Shown in pieces: positions 8,831 through 19,820 of a DNA stretch of 64,000 nucleotides. The DNA comes from HGM11416 sp045596285 (lineage in GTDB: Bacteria > Bacillota > Clostridia > Christensenellales > Borkfalkiaceae). The position numbers and the translations under genes are program-made. Every line of letters begins with the position of its first letter. The stretch's first letter is position 1. The notes under the pieces were generated by a model, which searched no databases, was not told where the DNA came from, and was given only the letters and a program-made list of their open reading frames with translations. The DNA lies in assembly GCA_045596285.1 (NCBI GenBank), contig JAZOCA010000025.1, forward strand, positions 1 to 64,000. The letters are read 5' to 3'.

Positions 8831-10912
8831 TTAGTCGTTTTTAGTTCCGCGTTCGCCGATAATTTTTTCAGCAACACTCTTGGGAACTTGAGCGTAGTGG
8901 TCAAACTGCATTGTGTAGTTACCTCTACCCTGTGTTCTTGAACGAAGGTCGGTTGCATAACCGAACATTTCGCTTAAAGGAATTTCTGCATTAATAACTT
9001 TAGAACCATTTCTGTCATCCGTGCCGGTGATATTACCACGACGAGCGGTTACGTTACCCATAACGTCGCCAAAGTAATCGTCGGGAAGAACAACTTCAAC
9101 CTTCATAACGGGTTCTAAGATAACGGGGTTAGCTTTAGAAGCACCGTCTTTAAAGGCCATAGAACCTGCGATCTTGAATGCGATTTCAGAAGAGTCAACT
9201 TCGTGATAGCTACCGTCATATACGGTTGCCTTGAAGTCAACGACTTCATAACCAGCCAAGATACCGTTCTTTGCAGCTTCTTCAATACCCTTGCGAACAG
9301 GTTCGATATATTCCTTGGGAATGCTACCGCCAACGGTGGTATCTTCGAACTGGAATCCGCTACCGGGTTCAAGGGGTTCAAGTTTAACTTTACAATGACC
9401 GTATTGACCTTTACCACCGGATTGACGTTTATATACGCCTTCGCAGTCGATTGCTTTACGGAAGGTTTCTCTGTAAGCAACTTGGGGTTTACCAACTGTT
9501 GCTTCAACCTTAAATTCGCGAAGTAATCTATCTACGATAATTTCAAGGTGAAGTTCACCCATACCGGCGATAATGGTTTGACCTGTTTCCTTATCGGTAT
9601 AGGTCTTAAAAGTGGGATCTTCTTCAGCAAGTTTAATAAGAGCAAGAGTCATTTTTTCTTGACCTGCTTTGGTCTTGGGTTCAATAGCAACTCTTATAAC
9701 GGGTTCGGGGAATTCCATTTGTTCAAGGATGATAGGTGCGTTTTCAGCACAAAGAGTATCACCCGTGGTGGTTTCCTTTAAACCTACGATAGCGCAAATA
9801 TCGCCTGCGTAGATTTCATCAATTTCCGATCTGTGAGCAGCATGCATACGAACTAAACGACCAACTCTTTCCTTCTTGCCTTTCGTACTGTTATATACGT
9901 AAGAACCAGAAGTTAACTTACCGGAGTAGCATCTAAAGAACGCAAGTTTTCCAACGAATGGATCTGCAACAATCTTGAATGCAAGACCTGCAAATTGTTC
10001 GTTGTCTGCAGTTTTTCTTTCTTCTTCTTCGCCCTTTCTATTAACGCCCTGAACGTTAGGAACGTCTAAGGGGCTGGGAAGATAATCAACGATAGCGTCA
10101 AGCAAATGTTGAACGCCTTTGTTGCGGTAGCTTGATCCACAGAATACGGGGGTAGCAGCCATTGAAAGGGTTGCCTTACGAAGACCTGACTTAATTTCTT
10201 CAACAGTGAGTTCTTCACCTTCAAGATATTTCATCATAAGTTCTTCATCTTGTTCCGCAGCAACTTCTATAAGTTGAGTTCTGTAGATTTCTGCTTCTTC
10301 TTTATATTCTTCGGGAATAGCTATGATTTCGGTTTGTTTACCTAAATCATCCTTATAAATGATAGCGTTGTTTTCAACTAAATCTATAATACCCTTAAAT
10401 TCGTCTTCCTTACCGATAGGTAAAGTTACGCAAACGGGGTTGGTATGAAGTCTATCTTTCATCATCTGAACAGCGCCGAAGTAGTTAGCTCCGTTGATGT
10501 CCATCTTATTGATATATGCAATACGGGGAACGTGATACTTATCTGCTTGACGCCATACGGTTTCACTTTGAGGTTCTACCCCACCCTTTGCACAGAAAGT
10601 AGCAACAGCACCGTCGAGAACGCGAAGTGAACGTTCTACTTCTACCGTAAAGTCAACGTGGCCAGGAGTATCGATAACGTTAATACGATTACCTTTCCAT
10701 TCACAGGTAGTACATGCGCTCGCAATAGTAATACCTCTTTCTTGTTCCTGAACCATGAAGTCCATAGTAGCAGAACCGTCATGCGTTTCACCGAGTTTGT
10801 GAGTTTTACCCGTATAGAAAAGTATACGCTCGGTGGTAGTGGTCTTGCCGGCATCGATATGAGCCATAATACCAATATTACGCGTGTTCTTTAAATCAAA
10901 TTCTCTTGGCAT
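8831..10912 (-). CDS. fusA: Elongation factor G
   Basis: A 693-residue translocation GTPase. The G domain starts IGIMAHIDAGKTTTTERILFYTG, with DTPGHVDF and NKMD. Domain IV carries the conserved GGSIPKEYIEPVRKG loop, and GQYGHCKVKLEP marks the canonical fusA1 type. It lies 12 bp after rpsG in the str operon order. No deviation was noticed. Confidence 0.98.
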   Translation of the reverse strand: MPREFDLKNTRNIGIMAHIDAGKTTTTERILFYTGKTHKLGETHDGSATMDFMVQEQERGITIASACTTCEWKGNRINVIDTPGHVDFTVEVERSLRVLDGAVATFCAKGGVEPQSETVWRQADKYHVPRIAYINKMDINGANYFGAVQMMKDRLHTNPVCVTLPIGKEDEFKGIIDLVENNAIIYKDDLGKQTEIIAIPEEYKEEAEIYRTQLIEVAAEQDEELMMKYLEGEELTVEEIKSGLRKATLSMAATPVFCGSSYRNKGVQHLLDAIVDYLPSPLDVPNVQGVNRKGEEEERKTADNEQFAGLAFKIVADPFVGKLAFFRCYSGKLTSGSYVYNSTKGKKERVGRLVRMHAAHRSEIDEIYAGDICAIVGLKETTTGDTLCAENAPIILEQMEFPEPVIRVAIEPKTKAGQEKMTLALIKLAEEDPTFKTYTDKETGQTIIAGMGELHLEIIVDRLLREFKVEATVGKPQVAYRETFRKAIDCEGVYKRQSGGKGQYGHCKVKLEPLEPGSGFQFEDTTVGGSIPKEYIEPVRKGIEEAAKNGILAGYEVVDFKATVYDGSYHEVDSSEIAFKIAGSMAFKDGASKANPVILEPVMKVEVVLPDDYFGDVMGNVTARRGNITGTDDRNGSKVINAEIPLSEMFGYATDLRSRTQGRGNYTMQFDHYAQVPKSVAEKIIGERGTKND

Positions 10913-10924
10913 TGAAAACTCCTA

Positions 10925-11395
10925 TTACCAACGGAAATGAGCGAAAGCCTTGTTAGCTTCAGCCATTCTATGAACGTCGTCTTTTTTCTTAACAGCACCG
11001 CCAACGCCGTTGTATGCGTCGATAAGTTCGTTAGCAAGTCTAGCGCACATATCTCTGTCACTTCTGTTTCTTGCATAAGAAACAATCCAACGAATTGCAA
11101 GTGTTTGTCTTCTTTCAGGTCTGATTTCGATAGGAACTTGATAGTTTGAACCACCTACACGTCTTGCCTTAACTTCTAATAAAGGCTTAACGTTTTCTAG
11201 TGCCTGATTAAATATATCCATAGGTTCCTGACCGAGTTTATTTTTCATAATTTCGAACGCATCGTATACGATACTTTGCGCCGTACCCTTTTTACCGTCT
11301 AACATTACCTGGTTAATAAGTTTAGTAACCACGGTACTGCCGTAGATAGGATCGGGTAATACGTCTCTTTTGGGGACGCCTCCTCTTCTTGGCAT
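10925..11395 (-). CDS. rpsG: 30S ribosomal protein S7
   Basis: A 156-residue primary 16S rRNA binder of the 30S head. MPRRGGVPKRDVLPDPIYGS, RRVGGSNYQVPIEIRPERRQTLA and the C-terminal AEANKAFAHFRW are typical of S7. It has a strong ribosome binding site (GGAGG) and sits between rpsL and fusA. Confidence 0.98.
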   Translation of the reverse strand: MPRRGGVPKRDVLPDPIYGSTVVTKLINQVMLDGKKGTAQSIVYDAFEIMKNKLGQEPMDIFNQALENVKPLLEVKARRVGGSNYQVPIEIRPERRQTLAIRWIVSYARNRSDRDMCARLANELIDAYNGVGGAVKKKDDVHRMAEANKAFAHFRW

Positions 11396-11552
11396 AATTA
11401 ATTCCTCCTTTAATTTTTCATAGGGCTTTGCCCTTTAGTACAGCTATCGCAAAACTATGTTGCGAACCTTCTCCCCTTTAAGGGAATACTGCCTACTTTT
11501 ATCGGGCTGTAAAAAGATTTTCCGAATAAGTAGGGGTTAAATTGTTCTTAGA

Positions 11553-11924
11553 TTATTTAGGACGTTTAGTACCGTATTTACTACGTGACTGTCTGCGTTT
11601 TGCAACGCCAGCGGTATCTAAAGTACCACGGATAATGTGATATCTTACACCAGGTAAATCTCTTACCCTACCGCCACGAATAAGTACCGAGCTGTGTTCC
11701 TGAAGGTTGTGACCTTCACCGGGAATATAAACAGTACCTTCTTGCTTGGTCGTTAAACGTACCCTTGCAATCTTACGTAAAGCCGAGTTAGGCTTCTTGG
11801 GTGACGTGGTTGTTACTGATAAACATACGCCACGCTTTTGGGGACAACTGTTCATGATAGGCGATGCGCTTTTCTTAACAGCAGTATGTCTTCCCTGTTT
11901 AATAAGCTGGTTAATTGTTGGCAT
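11553..11924 (-). CDS. rpsL: 30S ribosomal protein S12, Arg at the second streptomycin site
   Basis: A 123-residue decoding-centre protein with MPTINQLIKQGR at the start, TTTSPKKPNSALRK and GEGHNLQEHS. The lysine equivalent to E. coli K43 (PKKPNSA) is kept. The lysine of the second streptomycin loop (GRVKDLPGVRYH in E. coli, K88 counting Met) reads as Arg here: GRVRDLPGVRYH, codon AGA. The gap to rpsG (11396-11552) contains only small hairpins. No L7Ae-type gene lies between rpoC and rpsL. Confidence 0.97.
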   Translation of the reverse strand: MPTINQLIKQGRHTAVKKSASPIMNSCPQKRGVCLSVTTTSPKKPNSALRKIARVRLTTKQEGTVYIPGEGHNLQEHSSVLIRGGRVRDLPGVRYHIIRGTLDTAGVAKRRQSRSKYGTKRPK

Positions 11925-12109
11925 TTTTTACCTCCTTGTAATATTCGGAATATCTTTTTTCGCCTGACGGGGCGCATTTTTTTCTGCGCCCGCCATTCGT
12001 TAAAGAAGCAATTTTGTTTTTTTGTTAGAGTTGCGTACAACCGCTAACTGAATAATTTTAACATCTTTTGCAATAGAAGTCAAATATTTTATACACTTAT
12101 AACGCAAAA

Positions 12110-15100
12110 TTAGTCTTCATCGTCATCTTCTACCGGCGTTTCTTGAACGACGGGAGCGATATACTGGGGATTTAACGTCTTATAATCTCTTACGCCCGTA
12201 CCTGCGGGGATAAGTTTACCGATAATAACGTTTTCTTTAAGACCTACTAACGGGTCTACTTTATTCTTGATAGCCGCTTCGGTAAGTACCTTTGCGGTTT
12301 CTTGGAATGACGCTGCAGATAAGAAACTTTCGGTTGCAAGAGCGGCTTTAGTAATACCTAATAAAACTCTCTTTGCAGTAGCGGGTTTACCGCCCTTTTC
12401 AAGCGCCTTTCTGTTTTCGTCTTCAAAACGGAAAATGTCTATATATTCACCGGGAAGAAGATCTGTATCTCCACAGTTTTCTACCCTTACTTTGCGTAAC
12501 ATTTGACGAACGATAACTTCTACGTGTTTATCGTTAATATCAACGCCTTGTGAACGGTAAACGGATTGAACTTCGCGCAAGATATAATCTTGAACGGGAA
12601 CGGGACCGCTTGTTTTAAGTATATCTTGGGGATATACAGAACCGCCGGTTAAAACTCTACCGACTTCGATTTCTTCGCCGTCTTTAACGCGGAGTTCCGC
12701 GCTGAAAGGAATAGCGTAATCTTTAACGGTATCGTCTGACGCTTTAACTACAACGTGACGTAAATTATCGTGTTCTTCAATTGAAACCTTACCTGAAATT
12801 TCACAGACGATTGCTTGCCCCTTGGGCTTTCTCGCTTCAAAAAGTTCTTCTACTCTGGGAAGACCTTGAGTGATGTCGCCGGTAGACGCGATACCGCCGG
12901 TGTGGAAGGTTCTCATGGTAAGCTGAGTACCGGGTTCACCGATTGACTGAGCAGCGATAATACCTACCGATTCGCCCATATTTACAACCTGGTTGTTAGT
13001 ACTCATGTTTTTACCGTAACATTTTGCGCATACGCCGTTTTTAGCACGGCAGGTAAATACGCTTCTGATTAGAACTGAATCAATTCCCGCTTTAACAACT
13101 TCTTTCGCCTGTTCTTCGGTAATCATACTGTCGCCAGGGATAATAACTTCGCCGGTTTCGGGATGAACTACGGGATCAATGGTGTATCTACCAACGATTC
13201 TGTCTTCAAGTTTTTCAATAATAGTACCCTTAAAGTCGCGAATAGCAGAAACGACCATTCCCTTGGGTTTTTCGCCTAAGGTTTCGAAACAGTCTTCATC
13301 ACGAACGATAACGTGGTGAGCAACGTCTACAAGACGGCGGGTTAAGTAACCCGAGTCTGCCGTTTTTAACGCGGTATCTGCAAGACCTTTACGACCACCG
13401 TGTGAAGAAATGAAGTATTCAAGTACGGTAAGACCTTCACGGAATGAAGACTTAACGGGAATTTCAATAACTTTACCGTTAGGGTTAGTCATAAGACCAC
13501 GCATGCCGGCAAGTTGCTTAATTTGGTCGATAGAACCACGCGCACCAGAATCCGCCATCATCCAGATGGGGTTGAACTTTTCAAGGTTAGCCTTAAGAAG
13601 TTCGGTAACTTTTACGGTTACTTCTGACCAAGTTTTAACTACTTCTTTATATCTTTCGTCGTCGGTTATAAAACCTTTCTTGTATAAATCTTCAATAGCG
13701 ATAACTTCTTCTTCGGCTCTTTCTACGTAACCCTTCTTTGCTTCGGGAACGTGCATATCGAACGCGCTGGTGGTAATACAACCAACGGTAGAGAATCTGT
13801 AACCTAAGTTTTTGATGTTATCTAAGGTGTTTGCAGCGCAAACAGAACCTTTAATTCTGAAGCATACGTCTACGATTTTCTTAAGTTGACCTTTGCCAAC
13901 TAAACCGTCTATTTCAAGTTTGATATAGTCTTTAGCGCATTCTCTCTTGGTAAAACCTAAATCTTGCGGAATAATTTCGTTGAATATAAGTTTACCCACG
14001 GTGGTTTTAATTATACCGGTAACCGTGCCGAAAGGAGTATCTTTTACCGTTCTTCTTACCCAAATTTCATCCTGTAAAGAGATGGTTTTGGTTTGGTAAG
14101 CCATTAGCGCTTCTTCTTCTGAAGAGTAAAGACCTGCTTTATATACTTCGCCGTTTTCATCGGGAACGTATCTATCATCGTAAGTAGCGCAGTCGGGGCT
14201 TACGTTAATAAGATTGCCCTGTTCATCTTTTAATCTATCGCGGTATTTCTTGCCGTCTTCCCTACGAACGATAGTTAGGTAGTAACAACCTAATACCATG
14301 TCTTGTGAAGGAGACATAACGGGCTTACCGTCTGAAAGTTTTAAGATGTTGTTAGAAGAAAGCATTAAGAATCTTGCTTCTGCTTGCGCTTCTACAGATA
14401 GCGGAACGTGAACTGCCATTTGGTCGCCGTCGAAGTCGGCGTTAAACGCACCACAAACAAGGGGGTGAAGTTTAATCGCTCTACCGTCTATTAAAACGGG
14501 TTCGAAAGCTTGAATAGATAGTCTGTGAAGTGTGGGAGCACGGTTGAGCATTACGGGGTGATCTTTGATTACTTCTTCAAGAATATCCCAAACGATAGGA
14601 TTCATTCTTTCTACCGTTCTCTTCGCGCTCTTTATATTGTGGCTCTTACCCGATTCTACAAGTTTCTTCATTACGAAGGGCTTGAAGAGTTCGATTGCCA
14701 TTTCTTTAGGCAAACCACATTGATAAATTTTAAGTTCAGGACCTACTACGATAACCGAACGACCTGAATAGTCTACACGTTTACCTAGTAAGTTTTGACG
14801 GAAACGACCTTGTTTACCGCGTAATAAGCCAGATAAAGATTTTAAATCTCTGTTACCAGGACCGCTTACCGCTTTACCGCGACGGCCGTTATCGATAAGA
14901 GCGTCTACTGCTTCTTGAAGCATTCTCTTTTCGTTTCTGATAATGATATCGGGAGTGCCGAGTTCCATTAACTTCTTTAAACGGTTGTTACGGTTAATAA
15001 CCTTTCTGTAAAGGTCGTTAAGGTCTGAAGTTGCATATCTACCACCATCTAGCGGTACCATGGGACGCAATTCAGGGGGAATAACGGGAAGCACGTCTAA

Positions 15101-15787
15101 AATCATCCATTCAGGGCGGTTACCGCTCTTGCGGAATGCTTCTATTATTTCAATTCTCTTAACTGCTTTTACACGTTTTTGACCGCTAGGGGTGTTTTCT
15201 ATAATACTCTTTACTTCTGCGCTTTCCTTATCAAGGTCGATAGCCATAAGCAGTTCTTTAATTGCTTCTGCACCCATGCCTACCTTGAAAGAGTCTTCGC
15301 CGAATTGATCAATTGCTTCACGATAATCTTTTTCGTGAAGAACTTGCTTGTAAGATAAAGTGGTTTGACCGGGATCTAATACGATATAGCAAGCAAAGTA
15401 AAGTACTTGTTCTAAAGCCTTGGGGCTCATATCGAGCATAAGGCCTATTCTTGAAGGAACACCTTTAAAATACCAGATGTGAGAAACGGGAGCAGCAAGT
15501 TCAATGTGCCCCATTCTTTCACGTCTTACCTTTGCCTTGGTAACTTCTACGCCACACTTGTCGCAGATGATACCTTTATATCTGATTCTTTTATATTTAC
15601 CACAATGACATTCCCAGTCTTTTGTAGGTCCGAAGATTTTTTCACAGAACAAACCGTCTTTTTCGGGTTTTTGGGTTCTGTAGTTGATGGTTTCGGGCTT
15701 TGTTACTTCGCCGTAAGACCACTCTCTTATTTTTTCGGGAGATGCTACGCCTATTTGTATTGAATCGAAGTTATTAAGTTCAAACAT
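12110..15787 (-). CDS. rpoC: RNA polymerase subunit beta prime
   Basis: 1225 residues. The N-terminal zinc ribbon has CHCGKYKRIRYKGIICDKCG, the active-site loop is NADFDGDQMAVH with three metal-binding Asp, and CRAKNGVCAKCYG forms the second zinc site. The bridge/trigger region has MTNPNGKVIEIPVKSSFREGL. The C-terminus is acidic. Lies 19 bp after rpoB in the same transcript. Confidence 0.98.
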   Translation of the reverse strand: MFELNNFDSIQIGVASPEKIREWSYGEVTKPETINYRTQKPEKDGLFCEKIFGPTKDWECHCGKYKRIRYKGIICDKCGVEVTKAKVRRERMGHIELAAPVSHIWYFKGVPSRIGLMLDMSPKALEQVLYFACYIVLDPGQTTLSYKQVLHEKDYREAIDQFGEDSFKVGMGAEAIKELLMAIDLDKESAEVKSIIENTPSGQKRVKAVKRIEIIEAFRKSGNRPEWMILDVLPVIPPELRPMVPLDGGRYATSDLNDLYRKVINRNNRLKKLMELGTPDIIIRNEKRMLQEAVDALIDNGRRGKAVSGPGNRDLKSLSGLLRGKQGRFRQNLLGKRVDYSGRSVIVVGPELKIYQCGLPKEMAIELFKPFVMKKLVESGKSHNIKSAKRTVERMNPIVWDILEEVIKDHPVMLNRAPTLHRLSIQAFEPVLIDGRAIKLHPLVCGAFNADFDGDQMAVHVPLSVEAQAEARFLMLSSNNILKLSDGKPVMSPSQDMVLGCYYLTIVRREDGKKYRDRLKDEQGNLINVSPDCATYDDRYVPDENGEVYKAGLYSSEEEALMAYQTKTISLQDEIWVRRTVKDTPFGTVTGIIKTTVGKLIFNEIIPQDLGFTKRECAKDYIKLEIDGLVGKGQLKKIVDVCFRIKGSVCAANTLDNIKNLGYRFSTVGCITTSAFDMHVPEAKKGYVERAEEEVIAIEDLYKKGFITDDERYKEVVKTWSEVTVKVTELLKANLEKFNPIWMMADSGARGSIDQIKQLAGMRGLMTNPNGKVIEIPVKSSFREGLTVLEYFISSHGGRKGLADTALKTADSGYLTRRLVDVAHHVIVRDEDCFETLGEKPKGMVVSAIRDFKGTIIEKLEDRIVGRYTIDPVVHPETGEVIIPGDSMITEEQAKEVVKAGIDSVLIRSVFTCRAKNGVCAKCYGKNMSTNNQVVNMGESVGIIAAQSIGEPGTQLTMRTFHTGGIASTGDITQGLPRVEELFEARKPKGQAIVCEISGKVSIEEHDNLRHVVVKASDDTVKDYAIPFSAELRVKDGEEIEVGRVLTGGSVYPQDILKTSGPVPVQDYILREVQSVYRSQGVDINDKHVEVIVRQMLRKVRVENCGDTDLLPGEYIDIFRFEDENRKALEKGGKPATAKRVLLGITKAALATESFLSAASFQETAKVLTEAAIKNKVDPLVGLKENVIIGKLIPAGTGVRDYKTLNPQYIAPVVQETPVEDDDED

Positions 15788-15806
15788 TTATTATACCTCC
15801 CATAAA

Positions 15807-18800
15807 TTAATCGTTATCGTCGAAATCGTCGTCGTCATAATCGTCGTCGAATAAATCGCCGGATTTAAACGAGAATTTTTCGTCGTCGTCGAATCTATCC
15901 ATATCGTCGAAGATGCTTGAAATATCGTCTTCTTCGCCGTCGCCAACGATAGAGAATCCTTCAATTTCGTCTTCTTCATCTTCTTCATTTGCATTTGCAA
16001 ATACGTCGTCGATACGAACTTCTTCGTAATGTTCTTTTTCACGAACAACGGGGTGCATTTCAACGTCGTCGTCGGTAAGGCTCTTAAGAGATACTTCTTC
16101 GCCAGCTTCGTTAAGAACTTTAACGTCTAATGCAAGCGACTGTAATTCTTTAAGCAATACTTTAAACGATTCGGGAATACCCGGTTCGCTTATATCGTTA
16201 CCCTTAACGATTGATTCATAGGTTTTAACTCTACCAACGATATCGTCTGACTTAACGGTAAGAATTTCTTGTAAGATGTGTGCAGCGCCGTACGCTTCTA
16301 ATGCCCAAACTTCCATTTCACCGAATCTCTGTCCGCCGAATTGCGCTTTACCGCCAAGGGGTTGTTGGGTTACAAGAGAGTAAGGACCTGTACTTCTTGC
16401 GTGAATCTTATCATCTACAAGGTGGTGAAGTTTAATCATATACATGTAACCAACTGTTACGCGGTTTTCAAAGGGTTCGCCCGTTCTACCGTCGTAAAGT
16501 TGTGCTTTGCCGTCTACTTCGCCATATGGGTTAACGAAATGGTTTTCTTCTAATAATTCTTGGATATCGGCTTGGCTTGCACCGTCGAATACAGGGGTTG
16601 CAATCTTCCAGCCGAGTTCTTTACATACACGGCCTAAGTGCACTTCAAGCACCTGACCGATATTCATACGTGAAGGAACGCCCAAGGGGTTAAGTACGAT
16701 TTGTAAAGGAGTACCGTCTGCAAGGAAAGGCATGTCTGCTTCAGGTAAAATTCTTGAAATAACACCTTTGTTACCGTGACGGCCCGCCATTTTATCACCT
16801 ACGCTTATCTTTCTCTTTTGAGCGATAGATACGCGAACGAGTTTGTTAACGCCGGGTGAAAGTTCGTCTTTGTTTTCCCTTGTGAATACCTTAACGTCTA
16901 CTACAACACCGCCTTCACCGTGGGGAACGCGTAAAGAAGTATCTCTTGCGTCTTTTGACTTTTCGCCGAAAATAGCGCGTAAAAGTCTTTCTTCAGGGGT
17001 AAGATCAGCTTCGCCCTTGGGGGTAACCTTACCAACGAGAATATCGCCTGAATGAACTTCTGCACCAACTCTGATAATACCGTCTGCATCAAGATCTTTT
17101 AAAGCGTCTTCGCCTACGTTAGTAATATCTCTGGTGATTTCTTCCGCGCCGAGTTTGGTTTCTCTTGCTTCGGTGTCGTATTCTTCAATATGGATAGACG
17201 TAAATACGTCGTTTTGAACTAATTTTTCAGAAAGTAATATAGCGTCTTCGTAGTTGTAACCTTCCCAGGTCATAAACCCGATAAGGATGTTTCTACCAAG
17301 AGCGAGTTCGCCGTTAGAAGTTGCAGGACCATCTGATAAAATGTCTCCTTTTTCAACTCTGTCACCGGCAAATACGATAGGTCTTTGGTTAAGGCAAGTG
17401 CCTTGGTTAGATCTTTCGAATTTTTTAAGTTTATATACGTGTTCAACGCCGTTATCGTCTTTAACTACGATTTCATCCCCGCTTGCGCGAAGTACGGTAC
17501 CGCTTTCTTTAGCGATTACCATAACGCCTGAATCGTATGCGATTTTTCCTTCTACGCCAGTAGCAACTACCGCGTTTTCAGGGCATAATAGGGGAACTGC
17601 TTGACGTTGCATGTTAGAGCCCATTAGCGCACGGTTGGTATCGTCGTTTTCCAAGAAGGGAATAAGAGCGGTAGCAACTGAAACTAATTGCTTGGGCGAA
17701 ACGTCCATATAATCTATTTCTTCACGTAAAACTTCGGTAATTTCTTCACGTCTACGGCAAGATACGCGGTGGTTAACGAAACGACCGTCTTCGCCGATAG
17801 GTTCGTTTGCCTGAGCAACGATAAATTCGTCTTCTTCATCAGCAGTTAAATAGTCTACGATATCGGTAACCTTACCGGTAGCCTTATCTACTCTTCTGTA
17901 AGCAGATTCGATAAAGCCGTATTCGTTAACTTTAGCAAAGGTAGAAAGTGAAGTGATAAGACCGATGTTCTGACCTTCAGGGGTTTCGATAGGACACATT
18001 CTTCCGTAGTGTGTGTAGTGAACGTCACGAACTTCGAAAGTTGCGCGTTCTCTGTTAAGACCGCCAGGACCTAACGCAGAGAGTTTTCTCTTGTGAGTTA
18101 GTTCCGCAATGGGGTTGGTTTGATCCATGAATTGCGAAAGTTGTGAAGAACCGAAGAATTCTTTAATAGCAGAACTTACGGGACGTACGTTAATAAGCGC
18201 TTCGGGGGTAATTTCCTTGGGGTCTTGGGTAGACATTCTTTCCCTTATAACCCTTTCAAGTCTGGTAATACCGATTCTGAACTGATTTTGTAAAAGTTCG
18301 CCAACCGAACGAACGCGACGGTTGCCAAGGTGGTCGATATTATCTACCGTGCCGATTCCGCTTGCTAAGTCTATATTGATAGATACGGTTGCAACGATAT
18401 CGTCTACCGTAACGTGTTTATGATTGAGTTTTTCAAGTAAGGGACGGATGAGTTTTTTCTGTTCGAAAGTAAGCTTTTCGGGAACGCCTTCTCTGTCTTC
18501 TAAAATTTCATAGAAACTTTGACATGCTTCTACGAAACGCGTTCTTAAAACTTTACGCTTTTCTGCGTTCTTTCTGTCTTCCGCCTTTTCTTCTACACCT
18601 TCTGGAGTGTAGGTTTCCTTAGTATAATATAAATCGTTGATTTCGTGTAAGAAATGTTCGGTTGCTTCTTCTACCCCGTGAGCGTCTGCATATTCGCGTA
18701 CTTCTTTAGAAAATTTGAGTACGGGATAGTAAACCGTTTCGATTAAACCGAAAGGTCTGGGAGAAACGCCTACTACTGCTTCGAAATCTACGGTGTTGTT

Positions 18801-19820
18801 TGCAATAATCTTGTGGGGCTGACCTTGCGCTAAAACGAATACTTCGTTAATACCGCTGTTTTGAACTGCTTTTGCCTGCTCAAAAGTGATAACGTCGCCC
18901 TTGTTTACAAGAATTTCACCGTCTTCGTTAATGATGTCTTCGTAAGCGGTTAAACCAACTAAACGAACACCCATGTTAAGACGTTTATTATATTTATATC
19001 TGCCGACTTTTGCAAGATCGTATCTCTTACAGTCAAAGAAAAGGTTTTTAAGATGTTGTTTAACAGCTTCGTCGGTGGGAACTTCACCTGGGCGAAGTCT
19101 TCTGTATAACTCAAAAAGACCTTCGTTTTCACTCTTTGCGGTATCGCGTTCCATGGTTGCTAAAATCATGGGGTTGTTTGCAAAGAGTTCTGCAAGTTGG
19201 GTATCCGTACCAAAACCTAACGCCCTTAATAAAACGGTGGCGGTAAGTTTTCTGGTTCTATCTACGTGAACCCATAAAACGTTTTGCGAATCTTGTTCGT
19301 ATTCAAGCCATGCGCCACGGTTAGGAATAACCGTAGTATCGAATAATTTTTTACCCGAACGGTCTAAGGTAACGCCGTTGTAAACACCGGGTGATCTAAC
19401 GAGTTGTGATACTACTACCCTTTCCGCACCGTTGATAATGAACGAGCCCGTTTCAGTCATCTTGGGAAGTTCGCCCATAAAGACTTCTTTATCCATGATC
19501 TCGCCAGTAACCTTGTTAACAAGACGTACTTTTACGCTTAACTTAACGGCGTAGTTAACGTCTCTGTCTCTACATTCCTTTTCGCTATACTTGGGCTCGG
19601 TTGCCAAAGTATGGTCTAAAAAGTAAAGTTCAAAGTGATCGGAAAAGTCCGTAATAGGCGAAAAGTCTTCAAATACTTCTTGAATACCTTCGTTAATAAA
19701 CTTTTCGTAAGAGTCCCTTTGAATTTCGATTAGATCGGGGATAGGTTGAACTTCAACAGTTCTTGAAAAGGTCTTTCTTTCAACCTTGCCAAATTTTTCC
19801 GTCCGCAAATTTCGTGTCAT
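15807..19820 (-). CDS. rpoB: RNA polymerase subunit beta
   Basis: 1337 residues. The rifampicin-resistance region reads FGSSQLSQFMDQTNPIAELT then HKRKLSALGPGGL, so the usual resistance positions (D516, H526, S531 in E. coli numbering) are wild type. The C-terminus ends in a long Asp/Glu/Phe-rich tail of about 60 residues (DDDDFDDND end), longer and more acidic than in Bacillus. It is the first gene of its operon; rplJ and rplL, the usual upstream neighbours, are absent. Confidence 0.98.
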   Translation of the reverse strand: MTRNLRTEKFGKVERKTFSRTVEVQPIPDLIEIQRDSYEKFINEGIQEVFEDFSPITDFSDHFELYFLDHTLATEPKYSEKECRDRDVNYAVKLSVKVRLVNKVTGEIMDKEVFMGELPKMTETGSFIINGAERVVVSQLVRSPGVYNGVTLDRSGKKLFDTTVIPNRGAWLEYEQDSQNVLWVHVDRTRKLTATVLLRALGFGTDTQLAELFANNPMILATMERDTAKSENEGLFELYRRLRPGEVPTDEAVKQHLKNLFFDCKRYDLAKVGRYKYNKRLNMGVRLVGLTAYEDIINEDGEILVNKGDVITFEQAKAVQNSGINEVFVLAQGQPHKIIANNTVDFEAVVGVSPRPFGLIETVYYPVLKFSKEVREYADAHGVEEATEHFLHEINDLYYTKETYTPEGVEEKAEDRKNAEKRKVLRTRFVEACQSFYEILEDREGVPEKLTFEQKKLIRPLLEKLNHKHVTVDDIVATVSINIDLASGIGTVDNIDHLGNRRVRSVGELLQNQFRIGITRLERVIRERMSTQDPKEITPEALINVRPVSSAIKEFFGSSQLSQFMDQTNPIAELTHKRKLSALGPGGLNRERATFEVRDVHYTHYGRMCPIETPEGQNIGLITSLSTFAKVNEYGFIESAYRRVDKATGKVTDIVDYLTADEEDEFIVAQANEPIGEDGRFVNHRVSCRRREEITEVLREEIDYMDVSPKQLVSVATALIPFLENDDTNRALMGSNMQRQAVPLLCPENAVVATGVEGKIAYDSGVMVIAKESGTVLRASGDEIVVKDDNGVEHVYKLKKFERSNQGTCLNQRPIVFAGDRVEKGDILSDGPATSNGELALGRNILIGFMTWEGYNYEDAILLSEKLVQNDVFTSIHIEEYDTEARETKLGAEEITRDITNVGEDALKDLDADGIIRVGAEVHSGDILVGKVTPKGEADLTPEERLLRAIFGEKSKDARDTSLRVPHGEGGVVVDVKVFTRENKDELSPGVNKLVRVSIAQKRKISVGDKMAGRHGNKGVISRILPEADMPFLADGTPLQIVLNPLGVPSRMNIGQVLEVHLGRVCKELGWKIATPVFDGASQADIQELLEENHFVNPYGEVDGKAQLYDGRTGEPFENRVTVGYMYMIKLHHLVDDKIHARSTGPYSLVTQQPLGGKAQFGGQRFGEMEVWALEAYGAAHILQEILTVKSDDIVGRVKTYESIVKGNDISEPGIPESFKVLLKELQSLALDVKVLNEAGEEVSLKSLTDDDVEMHPVVREKEHYEEVRIDDVFANANEEDEEDEIEGFSIVGDGEEDDISSIFDDMDRFDDDEKFSFKSGDLFDDDYDDDDFDDND

